Source: Marinibacterium sp050389775
GTDB lineage: Bacteria; Pseudomonadota; Alphaproteobacteria; Rhodobacterales; Rhodobacteraceae
Assembly (NCBI RefSeq): GCF_050389775.1
Contig: NZ_CP177144.1
Location: 1,798,001-1,862,000 of the forward strand
Reading direction: 5' to 3'
Length of the DNA stretch: 64,000 nt
In this document: positions 27,948 through 36,151 of the stretch, in pieces
Layout: every line of letters begins with the position of its first letter
Position numbering within the stretch: position 1 is the first letter of the stretch
Made by a program: the position numbers and the translations under genes
The notes under the pieces: generated by a model
Databases searched by the model: none
The model's input: only the letters and a program-made list of their open reading frames with translations
What the model was told of the DNA's origin: nothing

Positions 27948-30191
27948 ATGATCGAGCGCAGTGAGAGCGAAAGCCGCAAGCTGCTTGGCCGGCTGCGGGT
28001 TGCGATGGCCAGTGACGAGCCGGGCCAGGCCCGGCTTGACCGGATCACGCAGCTCATTGCCGACAGCATGCGGACCGAGGTCTGTTCGATCTACCTGTTC
28101 CGCGACGACGAAACCCTCGAACTTTGCGCGACCGAAGGGCTGAAGGCCGAGGCCGTGCACAAGACGCGGATGCGGCTGGGCGAAGGCCTGGTCGGGCGCG
28201 TCGGCCTGCGGGGCAAGGTGATCAACACGCCCGATGCGCCGTCGGAGAAGGGGTTTCGCTACATGCCCGAAACGGGGGAGGAGCGGTATTCGTCCTTCCT
28301 GGGCATCCCCGTCCAGCGGCTGGGCGAGATCATGGGCGTTCTGGTCGTGCAGAGCCGCGATGCGCGGGTCTATTCGGCCGACGAGGTCTATGCGCTGGAA
28401 GTGGTGGCCATGGTGCTGGCCGAGATGGCCGAGCTGGGCGCCTTTGTCGGCGAGGGCGCGGCCCTGGCCGCCCTGCACCAGCAGCCGGTGACCCTGCGTT
28501 CGACCACGGCCCAGGAAGGCGCGGCCGAAGGCCATGTCTGGCTGCACGAGCCGCGGGTGGTGGTGACCAACCCGATCGCCGAGGATCCCGACCGCGAGCG
28601 CGAGCGGCTGACCGATGCGGTGGACAAGCTGCGGGTCAGCGTGGACGAGATGCTGGCCCACACCGGGTCGGGCGACAGCGAGCAGCTGCAGGTGCTGGAA
28701 GCCTACCGGATGTTTGCCAATTCCCGGGGCTGGATGCGCCGGATGGAAGGCGACATCGCCAATGGCCTGTCGGCCGAGGCCGCGGTGGAAAAGGAACAAT
28801 CCATGGCCCGGTCGCGCATGGCCGAGGTGCAGGATGCCTATCTGCGCGAACGGCTGGCCGATCTCGACGACCTGTCCAACCGGCTGCTGCGCATCCTGAC
28901 CGGCCAGGGGGCCGAGACCGGGGCGTCGCTGCCCGTCGATCCGATCCTTGTGGCGCGCAACATCGGGCCGGGGGAATTGCTGGAATACGGCCGGCGGCTG
29001 AAGGGCATCGTGCTGGAGGAAGGGTCGGTCGGCAGCCATGCGGCGGTTGTCGCCCGGGCGCTGGCGATCCCGCTGGTCGTCCATGCCGAACGGATCACGA
29101 CCGAGGCGCTGAACGGCGATCACATCCTGGTCGACGGTGACCAGGGCATCGTGCACCTGCGCCCCGAAGACGCGGTGGCCAAGTCGTTCCGCGACAAGAT
29201 CGCCATGCAGGCCAAGGCCCAGGAGCGGTACGCCTCGATCCGCGACAAGCCGGCGGTGACGGCCTGTGGCCAGCGCATCGGGCTGAACATGAATGCCGGT
29301 CTGATGGCCGACCTGCCGTCGCTGGCCGGGTCGGGGGCCGAAGGCGTGGGCCTGTTCCGCACCGAGCTGCAATTCCTGATCCGCAACAAGATGCCCAAGC
29401 GCGAGGAGCTGGCCCAGACCTATGCCCGGGTGCTGGATGCGGCGCAGGGCAAGCCGGTGGTCTTCCGCACGCTCGACATCGGGTCGGACAAGGTGCTGCC
29501 CTACATGAAGCCCACCGACGAGCCCAACCCGGCGCTGGGGTGGCGGGCGATCCGGGTGGGGCTGGACAAGCCGGGCGTGCTGCGCATGCAGTTGCAGGCG
29601 CTGATCCGGGCGGCCAATGGCCGGCCGCTGACGATCATGTTCCCCTTCATTGCCCAGTTCGAGGAATACCGCTGTGCCCGTGGCGAGGTCGACAAGGCCA
29701 TCGCCCGCGAGGAGCGGCTGGGCCACGTGCTGCCGGCCTCGCTGAAGGTCGGGGCGATGCTGGAAACCCCGTCGCTGGCCTTTGCGCCGCAGAAGTTCTT
29801 TGACGAGGTGGATTTCATCTCGATCGGGGGCAACGACCTGAAGCAGTTCTTCTTTGCGGCCGACCGCGAGAACGAGCGGGTGCGGCGGCGTTATGACACG
29901 CTGAACGTGTCGTTCCTGAGCCTGATCGAGCGGATCGTCGAACGGTGCCAGATCTCGGACACGCCGCTGAGCTTTTGCGGCGAGGATGCCGGGCGGCCGA
30001 TCGAGGCGGTCTGTTTCGCGGCGATCGGTATCCGGTCGCTGTCGATGCGCCCGGCGTCGATCGGGCCGGTCAAGAGCCTGCTGATGCGGGCCGACCTGCC
30101 GGCGCTGCGCCGGCTGGTGTCGGATGCGCGCCACCGGGGGGAACAATCGGTGCGCCCGGCGATCATGGACTGGCTGCGCCAGCTCGACTGA
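27948..30191 (+). CDS. ptsP: PEP-protein phosphotransferase of the nitrogen PTS (EI-Ntr)
   Basis: This 747-residue protein transfers phosphate from PEP to NPr in the regulatory PTS-Ntr. An N-terminal GAF domain (about 20-165) is followed by the enzyme I domains: active histidine H364 in EEGSVGSHAAVVARALAIP, the TIM-barrel blocks GVGLFRTELQFL and GSDKVLPYMK, and the C-terminal LSFCGEDAGRP. I chose the ATG at 27948 because MIERSESESRKLL is the usual family start; an in-frame ATG at 27897 adds 17 residues. Known partners (ptsN, ptsO) are not in the window. It converges on the MBL gene across a DnaA-box-containing gap. Confidence 0.95.
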   Translation: MIERSESESRKLLGRLRVAMASDEPGQARLDRITQLIADSMRTEVCSIYLFRDDETLELCATEGLKAEAVHKTRMRLGEGLVGRVGLRGKVINTPDAPSEKGFRYMPETGEERYSSFLGIPVQRLGEIMGVLVVQSRDARVYSADEVYALEVVAMVLAEMAELGAFVGEGAALAALHQQPVTLRSTTAQEGAAEGHVWLHEPRVVVTNPIAEDPDRERERLTDAVDKLRVSVDEMLAHTGSGDSEQLQVLEAYRMFANSRGWMRRMEGDIANGLSAEAAVEKEQSMARSRMAEVQDAYLRERLADLDDLSNRLLRILTGQGAETGASLPVDPILVARNIGPGELLEYGRRLKGIVLEEGSVGSHAAVVARALAIPLVVHAERITTEALNGDHILVDGDQGIVHLRPEDAVAKSFRDKIAMQAKAQERYASIRDKPAVTACGQRIGLNMNAGLMADLPSLAGSGAEGVGLFRTELQFLIRNKMPKREELAQTYARVLDAAQGKPVVFRTLDIGSDKVLPYMKPTDEPNPALGWRAIRVGLDKPGVLRMQLQALIRAANGRPLTIMFPFIAQFEEYRCARGEVDKAIAREERLGHVLPASLKVGAMLETPSLAFAPQKFFDEVDFISIGGNDLKQFFFAADRENERVRRRYDTLNVSFLSLIERIVERCQISDTPLSFCGEDAGRPIEAVCFAAIGIRSLSMRPASIGPVKSLLMRADLPALRRLVSDARHRGEQSVRPAIMDWLRQLD

Positions 30192-30346
30192 CACCCATCC
30201 ATCGACCTGCAATTGTCGTTCCCGGCCGGGGCCTTGGGCGCCGCGGCCGGAGTTTGCGACGCGGTGCGGCTTGCCGCCCCTTGCGGGCCGTCGCGCGGGG
30301 CAGGGGGGGCATCAATCCCCGTGCTGTCCGGGCTTTCCCCACAAGG

Positions 30347-30355
30347 TTATCCACA
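30347..30355 (+). promoter_or_regulatory. DnaA box 1 (perfect TTATCCACA)
   Basis: An exact match to the TTATNCACA consensus, with GG on both sides. A weaker copy, TTCCCCACA, stands just upstream at 30335-30343. Confidence 0.6.
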
Positions 30356-30411
30356 GGATGTTCCCGCGCAGCGCCAAGCCAGCTTGCCCGGCGCCACAAA
30401 TTTACCAAAAT

Positions 30412-30420
30412 TTATCCACA
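30412..30420 (+). promoter_or_regulatory. DnaA box 2 (perfect TTATCCACA)
   Basis: An exact DnaA-box match 65 bases after box 1 in the same orientation and with the same trailing GG. It sits at the edge of the AT-rich tract AAATTTACCAAAATTTA. Confidence 0.6.
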
Positions 30421-30524
30421 GGCGCCGCGCCGGCCCGGGGAAAACCTGTCAAAGGCCCTTGCGGGCCTTGGCGGACCGGGCGCAGGGCGGTTGCGGGCCC
30501 GGACCGGGCGCGGGGTGGACATCC

Positions 30525-30533
30525 TGTGGACAA
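30525..30533 (-). promoter_or_regulatory. DnaA box 3 (TTGTCCACA, inverted)
   Basis: A one-mismatch DnaA box in the opposite orientation, again followed by AGG-like context (TTGTCCACAGG on the minus strand), matching the trailing bases of the two perfect boxes. Confidence 0.45.
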
Positions 30534-30595
30534 GCCCGTGACAACCGGGGGACAAGGCGGGACAGGACGCTGTTCAGGGTGGCTGGCCCGGGCTG

Positions 30596-31381
30596 TCAGC
30601 CGTCCCAGCGCTCTTCGTACTCCTCGATGATCTCGGCCATGCGCTCGGGCCCGAAGCTGGGATCATGGCCGCCGTGCACGATGCGCACGTCGAGCTGGCG
30701 CAGCTTGGCAAAGGTCTGGCGATAGGCCGGGATGCTCATGCCCGGGCCTTCGTAGATCAGCGGCCCGTCATAGATCGCATCCCCGCCGAAGAGCGTGCCG
30801 CTGGCCGGCTCCCACAGGCCGATGCCCCCCGGTGAATGGCCGGGCAGGTGCAGCACGTGGAACCGCCGGTCGCCCAGGTCGACGACATCACCTTCGTCCA
30901 AGAGCCCCGTCGCCGGCGCCCCGCGCAGGACATAGCTTTCGGGGTCGTAGCCGGCATGGGGCAGGGCATCGATCAGCAGCTCGCCGATGGGCGGATAGCC
31001 GGCATCGAGGAAGGTCTGCAGCAGCCGGTCGGGCATGTCGCGGCGAAACAGCGAGTTCAGCCCCGAGGGCGCGGCCATCTCCTCGGCTTCCAGCGGGTGG
31101 ACCAGGCGGGTGGCAAATTCATGCACCCCGCCGATGTGGTCGATATGGGTATGCGACGACACACAGATGATGTCCTTGGCCGGATCGGGGCGCAGGGTGT
31201 CGAGGAAGGGCGCGAGGGGCGCGATGCCCATGCCGGTGTCCAGGATCATGTCGCGCTCGGCGCCTTCGACGAGGAACATGTTGGCCTGCTCCAGCACATG
31301 GACATGCGGTTCGAGGATCAGCGTCACGCCTTCGGCGATGCGGCTGGCGGTGAACCAGGTGTCGGCAACGGGCAGGGTCAT
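30596..31381 (-). CDS. MBL-fold metallohydrolase
   Basis: The 261-residue protein carries a complete metal motif, SSHTHIDHIGG, with H77, H79, D81 and H82, followed by LHLPGHSPGGIGLW and LFGGDAIYDG, giving a two-metal site like glyoxalase II and related hydrolases. No signal peptide is seen, so it should be cytoplasmic. It converges with ptsP and is divergent from the ABC uptake operon 301 bases away. The substrate is unknown; thioesters, lactones or other small esters are possible. Confidence 0.88.
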   Translation of the reverse strand: MTLPVADTWFTASRIAEGVTLILEPHVHVLEQANMFLVEGAERDMILDTGMGIAPLAPFLDTLRPDPAKDIICVSSHTHIDHIGGVHEFATRLVHPLEAEEMAAPSGLNSLFRRDMPDRLLQTFLDAGYPPIGELLIDALPHAGYDPESYVLRGAPATGLLDEGDVVDLGDRRFHVLHLPGHSPGGIGLWEPASGTLFGGDAIYDGPLIYEGPGMSIPAYRQTFAKLRQLDVRIVHGGHDPSFGPERMAEIIEEYEERWDG

Positions 31382-31682
31382 GGGCGGTCTTTCCGGTCAG
31401 GGGTGGTCAGGTCCAGCAGGGCGCATGGTGTGGGCGCCGGTCAAGCGCCGGGCGCCGGCGGGCGGGCAAAAGCCGGGGCGGGCGGGGTGATCTGCCCAGC
31501 CCTGCGGCCCCGGGGAGAACGTCGGGGGCAGGGGGAAGGGCGCCAAGGGTGGTAATCTGCGGGTCCGGTCCGACAGGCCGGGGGTGGAAAGCTATTAACC
31601 AAGCAAAAGAATCAGAATAAGCAGCCCCAGAACCGAGCCAGTCGAGAGCCAGGTTGGATTGCTGTCCAGAAGGAGACACACC
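31382..31682. other. 301-base divergent intergenic region, MBL gene / ABC operon
   Basis: No gene is visible. The first 200 bases are GC-rich. An AT-rich tract at about 31590-31622 (TATTAACCAAGC then AAAAGAATCAGAATAAG) is the likely promoter or operator zone of the ABC operon, but I could not match it convincingly to Fur, Irr or RirA sites or to a B12 box. Confidence 0.4.
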
Positions 31683-32765
31683 ATGCGGCTTTCCATGCCG
31701 ATCCGATCGGGCCTGACCGCCTGCGCCACCCTGGCCCTGCTGGCGGGCGGGGCCCTGGCCCAGGCGTCCTTTGTCGATCACCGGGGCAAGACCATCACCT
31801 TTGACAGCCCGCCCGAGCGGGTGGTGACCATCGTGCGCTCGGCGCCGATCCTCTACCGGGCGGTCGATGGCACGGCGGACCACGTGGCCGGGATGAACCG
31901 CGATTCCCTGACGCGCTATTTCACCTCGGGCCTGCTGGCCGAACTGTTGCCCGAGATGGCCGATATCCCGGCCAGTGCGGCCCAGGACGGTTTCGTGCCC
32001 AATGTCGAGGCCATCCTGGAACAGCAGCCCGACGCGGTGATCCAGTGGATCTATGACCCCGAGATCATCGAGCCGCTCGAACGGGTCGGGCTGACCGTCG
32101 TGGGCTGGGATTGCTGCACCGAACAGCACCGGCTGGATTACGTGACCCTGACCGGCTACATGACCGGGCGCAACGACCGGGCCCAGCAGATCCTGGGCCT
32201 GCAGGCCGAGGCACTGGACGGGCTGCGCGACAAGCTGGCCGATGTCGATGCCGGGGCCTGGCCGTCGGTTCTGCATGTCGACCAGCTGGGCGACCAGATC
32301 CGGGTGATCGCCAACGGGTCGCAGGACCTGTCGCTGAGCGGGGTGACCAACCCGGCGGCCGACGACAGCAACGAATGGTGGCGCACGATCGACCTGGAAC
32401 AGCTGCTGGTCTGGGATCCCGACATGATCGTCATCCCGGCCTATGCGACCGAGCTGACCCCGCAGGATTTCCTGGATGACCCGGTGCTGGGCAGCCTCAA
32501 GGCCGTGGCCGCGGGCAAGGTCTACAAGCAGCCGGTCTTTGCCCGCACGCCGGATGCGCCCGAGATCTACCTGACCTCGGCCTGGCTGGCGGCGCTGGCC
32601 CATGGCGCGGATTTCGCGCCGGCCTTCCGCGAGGCGGTGACCGGGGCCTACGGGGTGATCTACGGGGTCGACATGTCGGACGCCCAGGTCGATGCGGCGC
32701 TTGAGACCGAGGCCAATGCCGGGGCCGCGGGCTATGACGCGCTGTTCGGTCCGGCCGGGGAATGA
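31683..32765 (+). CDS. ABC transporter substrate-binding protein (FepB/BtuF type)
   Basis: The 360-residue precursor has a signal peptide (ITRSGL-like hydrophobic core, cleavage near GALAQA, residue 27) and no lipobox cysteine. The opening VDHRGKTITFDSPPERVV and the IEPLERVGLTVVGW block place it among class III periplasmic binding proteins for iron-siderophore, heme or corrinoid uptake. A Trp/Cys-rich centre (VVGWDCCTEQH) and NEWWRTIDLEQLLVWDPDMIV follow. The ATG at 31683 has GGAG eight bases upstream. It overlaps the permease by four bases, heading the operon. The ligand cannot be assigned; iron chelate is most likely from family. Confidence 0.88.
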   Translation: MRLSMPIRSGLTACATLALLAGGALAQASFVDHRGKTITFDSPPERVVTIVRSAPILYRAVDGTADHVAGMNRDSLTRYFTSGLLAELLPEMADIPASAAQDGFVPNVEAILEQQPDAVIQWIYDPEIIEPLERVGLTVVGWDCCTEQHRLDYVTLTGYMTGRNDRAQQILGLQAEALDGLRDKLADVDAGAWPSVLHVDQLGDQIRVIANGSQDLSLSGVTNPAADDSNEWWRTIDLEQLLVWDPDMIVIPAYATELTPQDFLDDPVLGSLKAVAAGKVYKQPVFARTPDAPEIYLTSAWLAALAHGADFAPAFREAVTGAYGVIYGVDMSDAQVDAALETEANAGAAGYDALFGPAGE

Positions 32766-33901
32766 CCGGCGGGACAAGAACGGGACCGGGCGCGCCAGCT
32801 GCGCCCGGTCTGGCCGGTCCGGCACCGGGGGCTGATGGCCCGGCCGCCCCGGGGGCCTCGCCAGGGACGGGGAGACCGGGCGGGCGGCAGGCGCTTGTGC
32901 TGCCCGGGCTGATCCTCGTGCTGGTGCTGGCCGTGCTCTGGTCGGTGACCATCGGGCGCTATGACCTGACCGTCGGCCAGGTTGCGGCGATCCTGGGCGA
33001 CAACCTGGTTCCGGTGGCCGATCCGGGCTGGGCGCCGGTCCAGGAGGTGGTCGTCGAGCAGGTGCGCCTGCCGCGCATCCTGGCGGCTGTCATCCTGGGC
33101 TTTGGCCTGGCCGTGTCGGGCGCGGCCCTTCAGGGGCTGTTCCGCAACCCGCTTGTCGATCCGGGCATCATCGGCGTGACCTCGGGCGCAGGCTTTGGCG
33201 GCACGCTGGCCATCCTGCTGGGCATTGCCGGGTCCGGCCTGGTGGCCGTGGCCTTTGGGTTCGGCGTGGGGTCGATCCTGCTGGTCAAGTTCCTGGCCAC
33301 CGTGCGCGGGCGGACCAGCATGCTGACGCTGGTGCTGGCCGGGGTCATCGTCTCGGCCTTTTTCTCGGCCGCCATATCCATTGCCAAGCTGCTGGCCGAT
33401 CCGTTCCAGAAACTGCCGGCCATCACCTATTGGCTGATGGGCTCGATTGCCTCGACCGATTACGCCGACCTGCTGACCATCGGCCTGGCCGTGGGGCCGG
33501 CGGCGCTGGTGATCTACCTGCTGCGCTTCCAGATCAACATCCTGAGCCTGGGCGAGGAACGGGCCCGGGCCCTGGGCAGCCGGGTCGGGCTGGTGCAATG
33601 GATCGTGCTGCTGGCCACGGCGCTGATCTCGGCCGGGGTGGTGGCCACCTCGGGGATCATCGGCTGGGTCGGGCTGGTCATTCCCCATGTCGGCCGGGCG
33701 CTGGTCGGGGCCGATCACCGCCGGCTGCTGCCCGTCGCAGGGGTGATCGGGGCGATCTACCTGCTGCTGGTCGACAATGTCGCGCGCACGGCGACAACGG
33801 CCGAAATCCCGCTGGGCATCATCACCGCCCTGATTGGCGTGCCGGTCTTTGCCGTGATCCTGCGGCGCATCCATGCAAACGGAGGCTGGAGCGATGATTG
33901 A
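32762..33901 (+). CDS. FecCD-family ABC transporter permease
   Basis: This 379-residue inner-membrane protein has about ten helices of the BtuC/FecCD type, with VRLPRILAAVILGFGLAVSGAALQG (about 100-124), FRNPLVDPGIIGVTSGAGFG, and the ATPase-coupling segment GIIGWVGLVIPHVGRALVG. The first 42 residues are a Gly/Pro/Ala low-complexity stretch before the first helix, unusual for the family. If the true start were later, the overlap with the binding-protein gene would be lost, so I keep ATG 32762. It overlaps the ATPase gene by eight bases. Confidence 0.93.
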   Translation: MTGGTRTGPGAPAAPGLAGPAPGADGPAAPGASPGTGRPGGRQALVLPGLILVLVLAVLWSVTIGRYDLTVGQVAAILGDNLVPVADPGWAPVQEVVVEQVRLPRILAAVILGFGLAVSGAALQGLFRNPLVDPGIIGVTSGAGFGGTLAILLGIAGSGLVAVAFGFGVGSILLVKFLATVRGRTSMLTLVLAGVIVSAFFSAAISIAKLLADPFQKLPAITYWLMGSIASTDYADLLTIGLAVGPAALVIYLLRFQINILSLGEERARALGSRVGLVQWIVLLATALISAGVVATSGIIGWVGLVIPHVGRALVGADHRRLLPVAGVIGAIYLLLVDNVARTATTAEIPLGIITALIGVPVFAVILRRIHANGGWSDD

Positions 33902-34688
33902 GGTCAGCGGGCTGAGCCTGCAACGCGGGTCGCGCAAGGTGCTCGACGGGCTGGGCTTTGCGCTGGCGCCGGGCCAGTGCATGGCCCTGCTGGGCGCCAA
34001 TGGCGTGGGCAAGACCACCTTGCTGAGCGCGCTGAACGGCACGCTGGCCCCGGCCGGAGGCCGGCTGGCCCCGGCCGGAGGCCGGCTGGCCGTGGCCGGG
34101 CGGACCGCCCTGGTGCCGCAATTGTTCGAAGCGCCGTTTTCCTATTCGGCCTTCGACATCGCGCTGATGGGCCGGGCCCGCCACCTGGGCCTGTTCGGTG
34201 CGCCGGGCCGGCGCGATTTCGACATCGTGCGCCATTTCATGGACATGCTGGGCATTGCCGGGCTGGCCGACCGGCCGTTCAACGCCCTCAGCGGCGGTCA
34301 GCGCCAGCTGGTCATCATCGCCCAGGCGCTGGCCTCGGAATGCGACCTGCTGATCCTGGACGAACCCTGTGCCGCGCTGGATTACCGCAACCAGGACAAG
34401 GTGCTGGCCCTGCTGGCCCGGCTGCGCGCCGAACATGGGCTGACCATCGTCTTCTCGACCCACATGCCCCAGCATGCCGTCGAGGTGGCCAGCCACGTGC
34501 TGCTGCTGCAGGATGCCACGCACCATAGGTTCGGCCCGGTGGCCGAGGTGCTGACAGCCGCCAACCTGACCGCGCTTTACGGTCTGCCCATCGGCCGGGC
34601 CGGGTTTGACGGCAGCGACCGGCACACCTTTGCGCCGCTCTTCGGGGCGTATCCGGCACGAGGCGAAGGGGAGGCGGCCGATGCCTGA
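33894..34688 (+). CDS. ABC transporter ATP-binding protein (FepC/BtuD type)
   Basis: The 264-residue ATPase powers the adjacent permease. Walker A GANGVGKTT is at about 34-42, the Q-loop glutamine at about 76, the signature ALSGGQRQL at 131-139, Walker B DLLILDEP at 151-158 and the switch histidine at about 190. Oddity: residues 51-64 are an exact seven-residue tandem duplication (LAPAGGR twice) encoded by a 21-base repeat, placed between Walker A and the Q-loop. ATG 33894 overlaps the permease stop, and its own end overlaps the next gene by eight bases. Confidence 0.93.
   Translation: MIEVSGLSLQRGSRKVLDGLGFALAPGQCMALLGANGVGKTTLLSALNGTLAPAGGRLAPAGGRLAVAGRTALVPQLFEAPFSYSAFDIALMGRARHLGLFGAPGRRDFDIVRHFMDMLGIAGLADRPFNALSGGQRQLVIIAQALASECDLLILDEPCAALDYRNQDKVLALLARLRAEHGLTIVFSTHMPQHAVEVASHVLLLQDATHHRFGPVAEVLTAANLTALYGLPIGRAGFDGSDRHTFAPLFGAYPARGEGEAADA
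34044..34085 (+). repeat. 21-bp exact tandem duplication inside the ATPase gene
   Basis: Two perfect copies of a 21-base unit (34044-34064 and 34065-34085) encode LAPAGGR twice and keep the frame. It is most likely a recent slippage event. Confidence 0.85.
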
Positions 34689-35976
34689 TCTGACCCGCCC
34701 CCGGGGCATTGCCTATATCCATTGGGGCAACAGCTGGCAGCTGCGCAGCTTCCAGGATTTCGCCCATTGGATCGACGACCTGATCTATATCCACGACCTG
34801 CCCCGGGTGGATCTTTCGGCCTATCGCTGCGTGATCATGCCCGACGCGATGGATGCCGCCGCGCCCCGGTCGCACGCCGCCCAGCTGAACGCCTATCGGC
34901 GCGACGGCGGCATGCTGGTGGTCTTTCTGCAGGGCCATGCCGATTGGCTGGACGTGCCCGGGCTGCACTGGACGCCGGGCAATTGCCGCGACTGGCTGTG
35001 GTGGACCAAGGGCGAGCGGCTGGAAATCCACCTGGCCCAGCCGCCCCACCCGATGACCGCTTCGGTGCCGCTCAGCGCCATGAGCTGGCATTGGGGCGGC
35101 AGCTATGCCCTGCCCGAGGGCGCACGGTCGATCCTGGCGCTTGATGACGGGTCCGGCCACCTGATGCTGGACCGGCCCGAGCCGCAGGGCACCGGCCGGT
35201 TGCTGCTGGCCACGCTGGACCCCCATTCGCACAACGGCCAGCGGTTCATGCCGGCGACCACGGCCTTCCTGCAGGCCTTCTATCCCTGGCTCAACCGCGA
35301 GCTGGGCCTGGACCGGCCGCCGCGCAACCGGTTCACCTATCTGCAATGTTCCCATGTCCCCGGCGAATGGTACCCCGAGCGGCTCGACCGCGACCTGGCC
35401 GCCGCGGGGTTCCGCCCGGCCTTCCGCCCGCTCTATGACCTCGACGCGGCGATGCTGGAGCAGACCGATATCCTCTACCTGCCGTTCAGCCATGACGAAT
35501 TCTTCCTGGAAAGCCGGCAGGATCTGTTGCTGGCCTACCTGGCCGGGGGCGGGTCGATGATCCTGTGTGCCGAGCCCTGCCGGTGCTGGCTGCCTTTCCT
35601 GTCGGCCTTCCGGGCGGTGCCCGCGCGGCCGTTCACCAATATCAAGGTGCGGTTGCGCGATGACCGGTTCGGCATTTTCGACGGGCTGGGCGCCGATTTC
35701 GACGGCTGGCAGGGGATCTTTGGCCAATACGCCCGGGGTTGGACCGATCCGCCGCCGGGGGCGCATTGGCTGACCGACGTGGGCGCCGAACATGACCCAA
35801 AACCCGCCGACTGGCTCTGGCGCTATCCCGCGCCGACGCATCGGGGTGGCTTTGTCTTCATGCACAACGGTGACAACATGACCCGCTATCCCGATCACGG
35901 CCCCCGGCGCGAAGGGCTGGTGCCGGCGGTGGCCGGGGCATTGCAGCGGCTGATGGAAGGCCGTGTGCTGGGGTGA
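34681..35976 (+). CDS. Unrecognised two-lobed protein coupled to the ABC uptake operon
   Basis: The 431-residue product starts at ATG 34681, eight bases inside the ATPase gene, behind the strong site GGGGAGG; this marks it as the fourth gene of the operon. I do not recognise a named family. Residues about 8-85 (GIAYIHWGNSWQ ... YRCVIMPDAMDAA ... RRDGGMLVVFLQG) and about 217-299 (RFTYLQCSHVPGEW ... TDILYLPFSHDEF ... LAGGGSMILCAEP) share a pattern of alternating strands and helices resembling the class I glutamine-amidotransferase/ThuA-like flavodoxin fold, which suggests an internal duplication. There is no signal peptide, so it is probably cytoplasmic. It is rich in Trp and His. A role in handling or releasing the imported ligand is inferred from context only. 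Confidence 0.8.
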   Translation: MPDLTRPRGIAYIHWGNSWQLRSFQDFAHWIDDLIYIHDLPRVDLSAYRCVIMPDAMDAAAPRSHAAQLNAYRRDGGMLVVFLQGHADWLDVPGLHWTPGNCRDWLWWTKGERLEIHLAQPPHPMTASVPLSAMSWHWGGSYALPEGARSILALDDGSGHLMLDRPEPQGTGRLLLATLDPHSHNGQRFMPATTAFLQAFYPWLNRELGLDRPPRNRFTYLQCSHVPGEWYPERLDRDLAAAGFRPAFRPLYDLDAAMLEQTDILYLPFSHDEFFLESRQDLLLAYLAGGGSMILCAEPCRCWLPFLSAFRAVPARPFTNIKVRLRDDRFGIFDGLGADFDGWQGIFGQYARGWTDPPPGAHWLTDVGAEHDPKPADWLWRYPAPTHRGGFVFMHNGDNMTRYPDHGPRREGLVPAVAGALQRLMEGRVLG

Positions 35977-35997
35977 GCGGCCCGGATCGGGGGAAAT

Positions 35998-36025
35998 TTG
36001 TCGGTGACCGTCGTTTGTGTATGAT
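35998..36025 (+). promoter_or_regulatory. Predicted promoter for the LpxR-like gene
   Basis: TTGTCG (35998-36003) and TATGAT (36020-36025) are separated by 16 bases, in a locally AT-rich stretch after the ABC operon and about 125 bases before the start. Confidence 0.45.
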
Positions 36026-36151
36026 TTCTTTAACGTTTTGCGAGATGCTTGCCTGAGGCTTGCGCTTTTATGGCGAGTCGCGGCGTTCGGGCGGGGCGGC
36101 CCGGCGCGAGGGATGACATGCCCCCGACAAAGGGGCCGGAGGATAGCGAAG

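Larger units (their letters stand above)
30192..30595. other. 404-base convergent intergenic region with DnaA boxes
   Basis: No gene is visible here between the ends of ptsP (plus) and the MBL hydrolase (minus). It contains two perfect DnaA boxes, one inverted near-perfect box, an AT-rich tract at 30396-30420 in otherwise GC-rich DNA, and a seven-base-pair hairpin (30452-30469) that may end ptsP transcripts. This combination is typical of replication or DnaA-titration sites rather than of promoters. Confidence 0.6.

Noticed and set aside
31382..31682. Cobalamin riboswitch or Fur box upstream of the ABC operon
   Set aside because: No B12 box and no convincing Fur, Irr or RirA palindrome; only an AT-rich tract.
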